Made by a program: the position numbers and the translations under genes. A DNA stretch of 6,121 nucleotides from Candidatus Iainarchaeum sp. (GTDB lineage: Archaea; Iainarchaeota; Iainarchaeia; Iainarchaeales; GCA-2688035), in NCBI GenBank assembly GCA_028712575.1, contig JAQTPU010000051.1:1-6121 (forward strand). Direction: 5' to 3'. Shown piece by piece: positions 6,052 to 6,121 of this stretch (positions are counted from its first letter, which is position 1; every line of letters begins with the position of its first letter). The notes beneath the pieces were generated by a model. It did not search any database. It saw nothing but the letters and a program-made list of their open reading frames with translations, and was not told the DNA's origin.

Positions 6052-6096
6052 TTAATTAAGCGAAAAATTTGCAAATAAATTACTCTTTTTTCCTAT

Positions 6097-6121
6097 AGAT
6101 CGGAAGAGCACACGTCTGAAC
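6097..6121 (+). other. Illumina TruSeq adapter remnant (assembly artefact)
   Basis: The last 25 bases begin AGATCGGAAGAGC and continue ACACGTCTGAAC, an exact match to the 5' part of the TruSeq read-1 3' adapter. It is library-construction sequence left after incomplete trimming and has no biological meaning. It shows that the window's right end is a contig end. Confidence 0.98.

Larger units (their letters stand above)
6009..6096. other. Upstream intergenic region, truncated at the end of genuine sequence
   Basis: These 88 AT-rich bases hold the promoter elements and no gene. The neighbouring upstream gene, if any, is not represented because genuine sequence ends where the adapter begins. 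A T-run on the plus strand at 6085-6091 has no gene before it to terminate. Confidence 0.8.

Noticed and set aside
6081..6096. T-rich run as a transcription terminator
   Set aside because: No plus-strand gene precedes it, there is no stem before it, and it sits at the end of genuine sequence.
1..6121. CRISPR array, tRNA, rRNA, insertion sequence
   Set aside because: No regularly spaced repeats of CRISPR size, no cloverleaf-like segment, no terminal inverted repeats or transposase were seen. Almost the whole window is coding.

Overview
The window holds one gene. A single reading frame on the minus strand opens at an ATG at 6008 and runs to base 1 without a stop, giving 2002 complete codons plus two bases. 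Its 3' end lies outside the window. I translated the frame line by line and found no stop and no frameshift. Every other sizeable open frame, including a 520-codon one on the plus strand, is a shadow of this gene. Only 6009-6096 is intergenic, and 6097-6121 is not genomic: it matches the start of the Illumina TruSeq read adapter exactly, so the true sequence ends near 6096.

The organism is most likely an archaeon, perhaps of a DPANN lineage such as Diapherotrites or Woesearchaeota. This is inference. The grounds are a TATA-type element about 34-43 bases before the ATG, a predicted leader of only about 13 bases with no convincing Shine-Dalgarno sequence, strong preference for AGG among arginine codons, and a giant membrane-anchored protein of stacked beta domains. 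No marker gene is present to settle it.

Protein layout, N to C: a short cytosolic head (1-20); one membrane anchor (21-42); a stalk of about six small Ig/carboxypeptidase-regulatory-like beta domains (52-583); a larger beta region with a duplicated motif (584-922); another regulatory-like domain (931-1020); a mixed region (1024-1125); a cysteine-paired beta region (1126-1446); a Met/Pro-rich uncharged tract (1454-1474); about 430 residues of polar, predicted helical, repeat-containing sequence (1485-1917); an extreme Met-rich tract (1920-1941, ten Met in 21 residues); and the start of another folded region (about 1956 onward), cut by the window edge. All 20 cysteines fall in close pairs or one four-member cluster, as expected for a disulfide-bonded protein outside the cell.

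The protein is best read as a very large cell-surface stalk or adhesin tethered by its N-terminus. Its most unusual part is the helical module flanked by two uncharged Met-rich tracts near the distal end. No enzyme motif was recognised and no specific function can be assigned.
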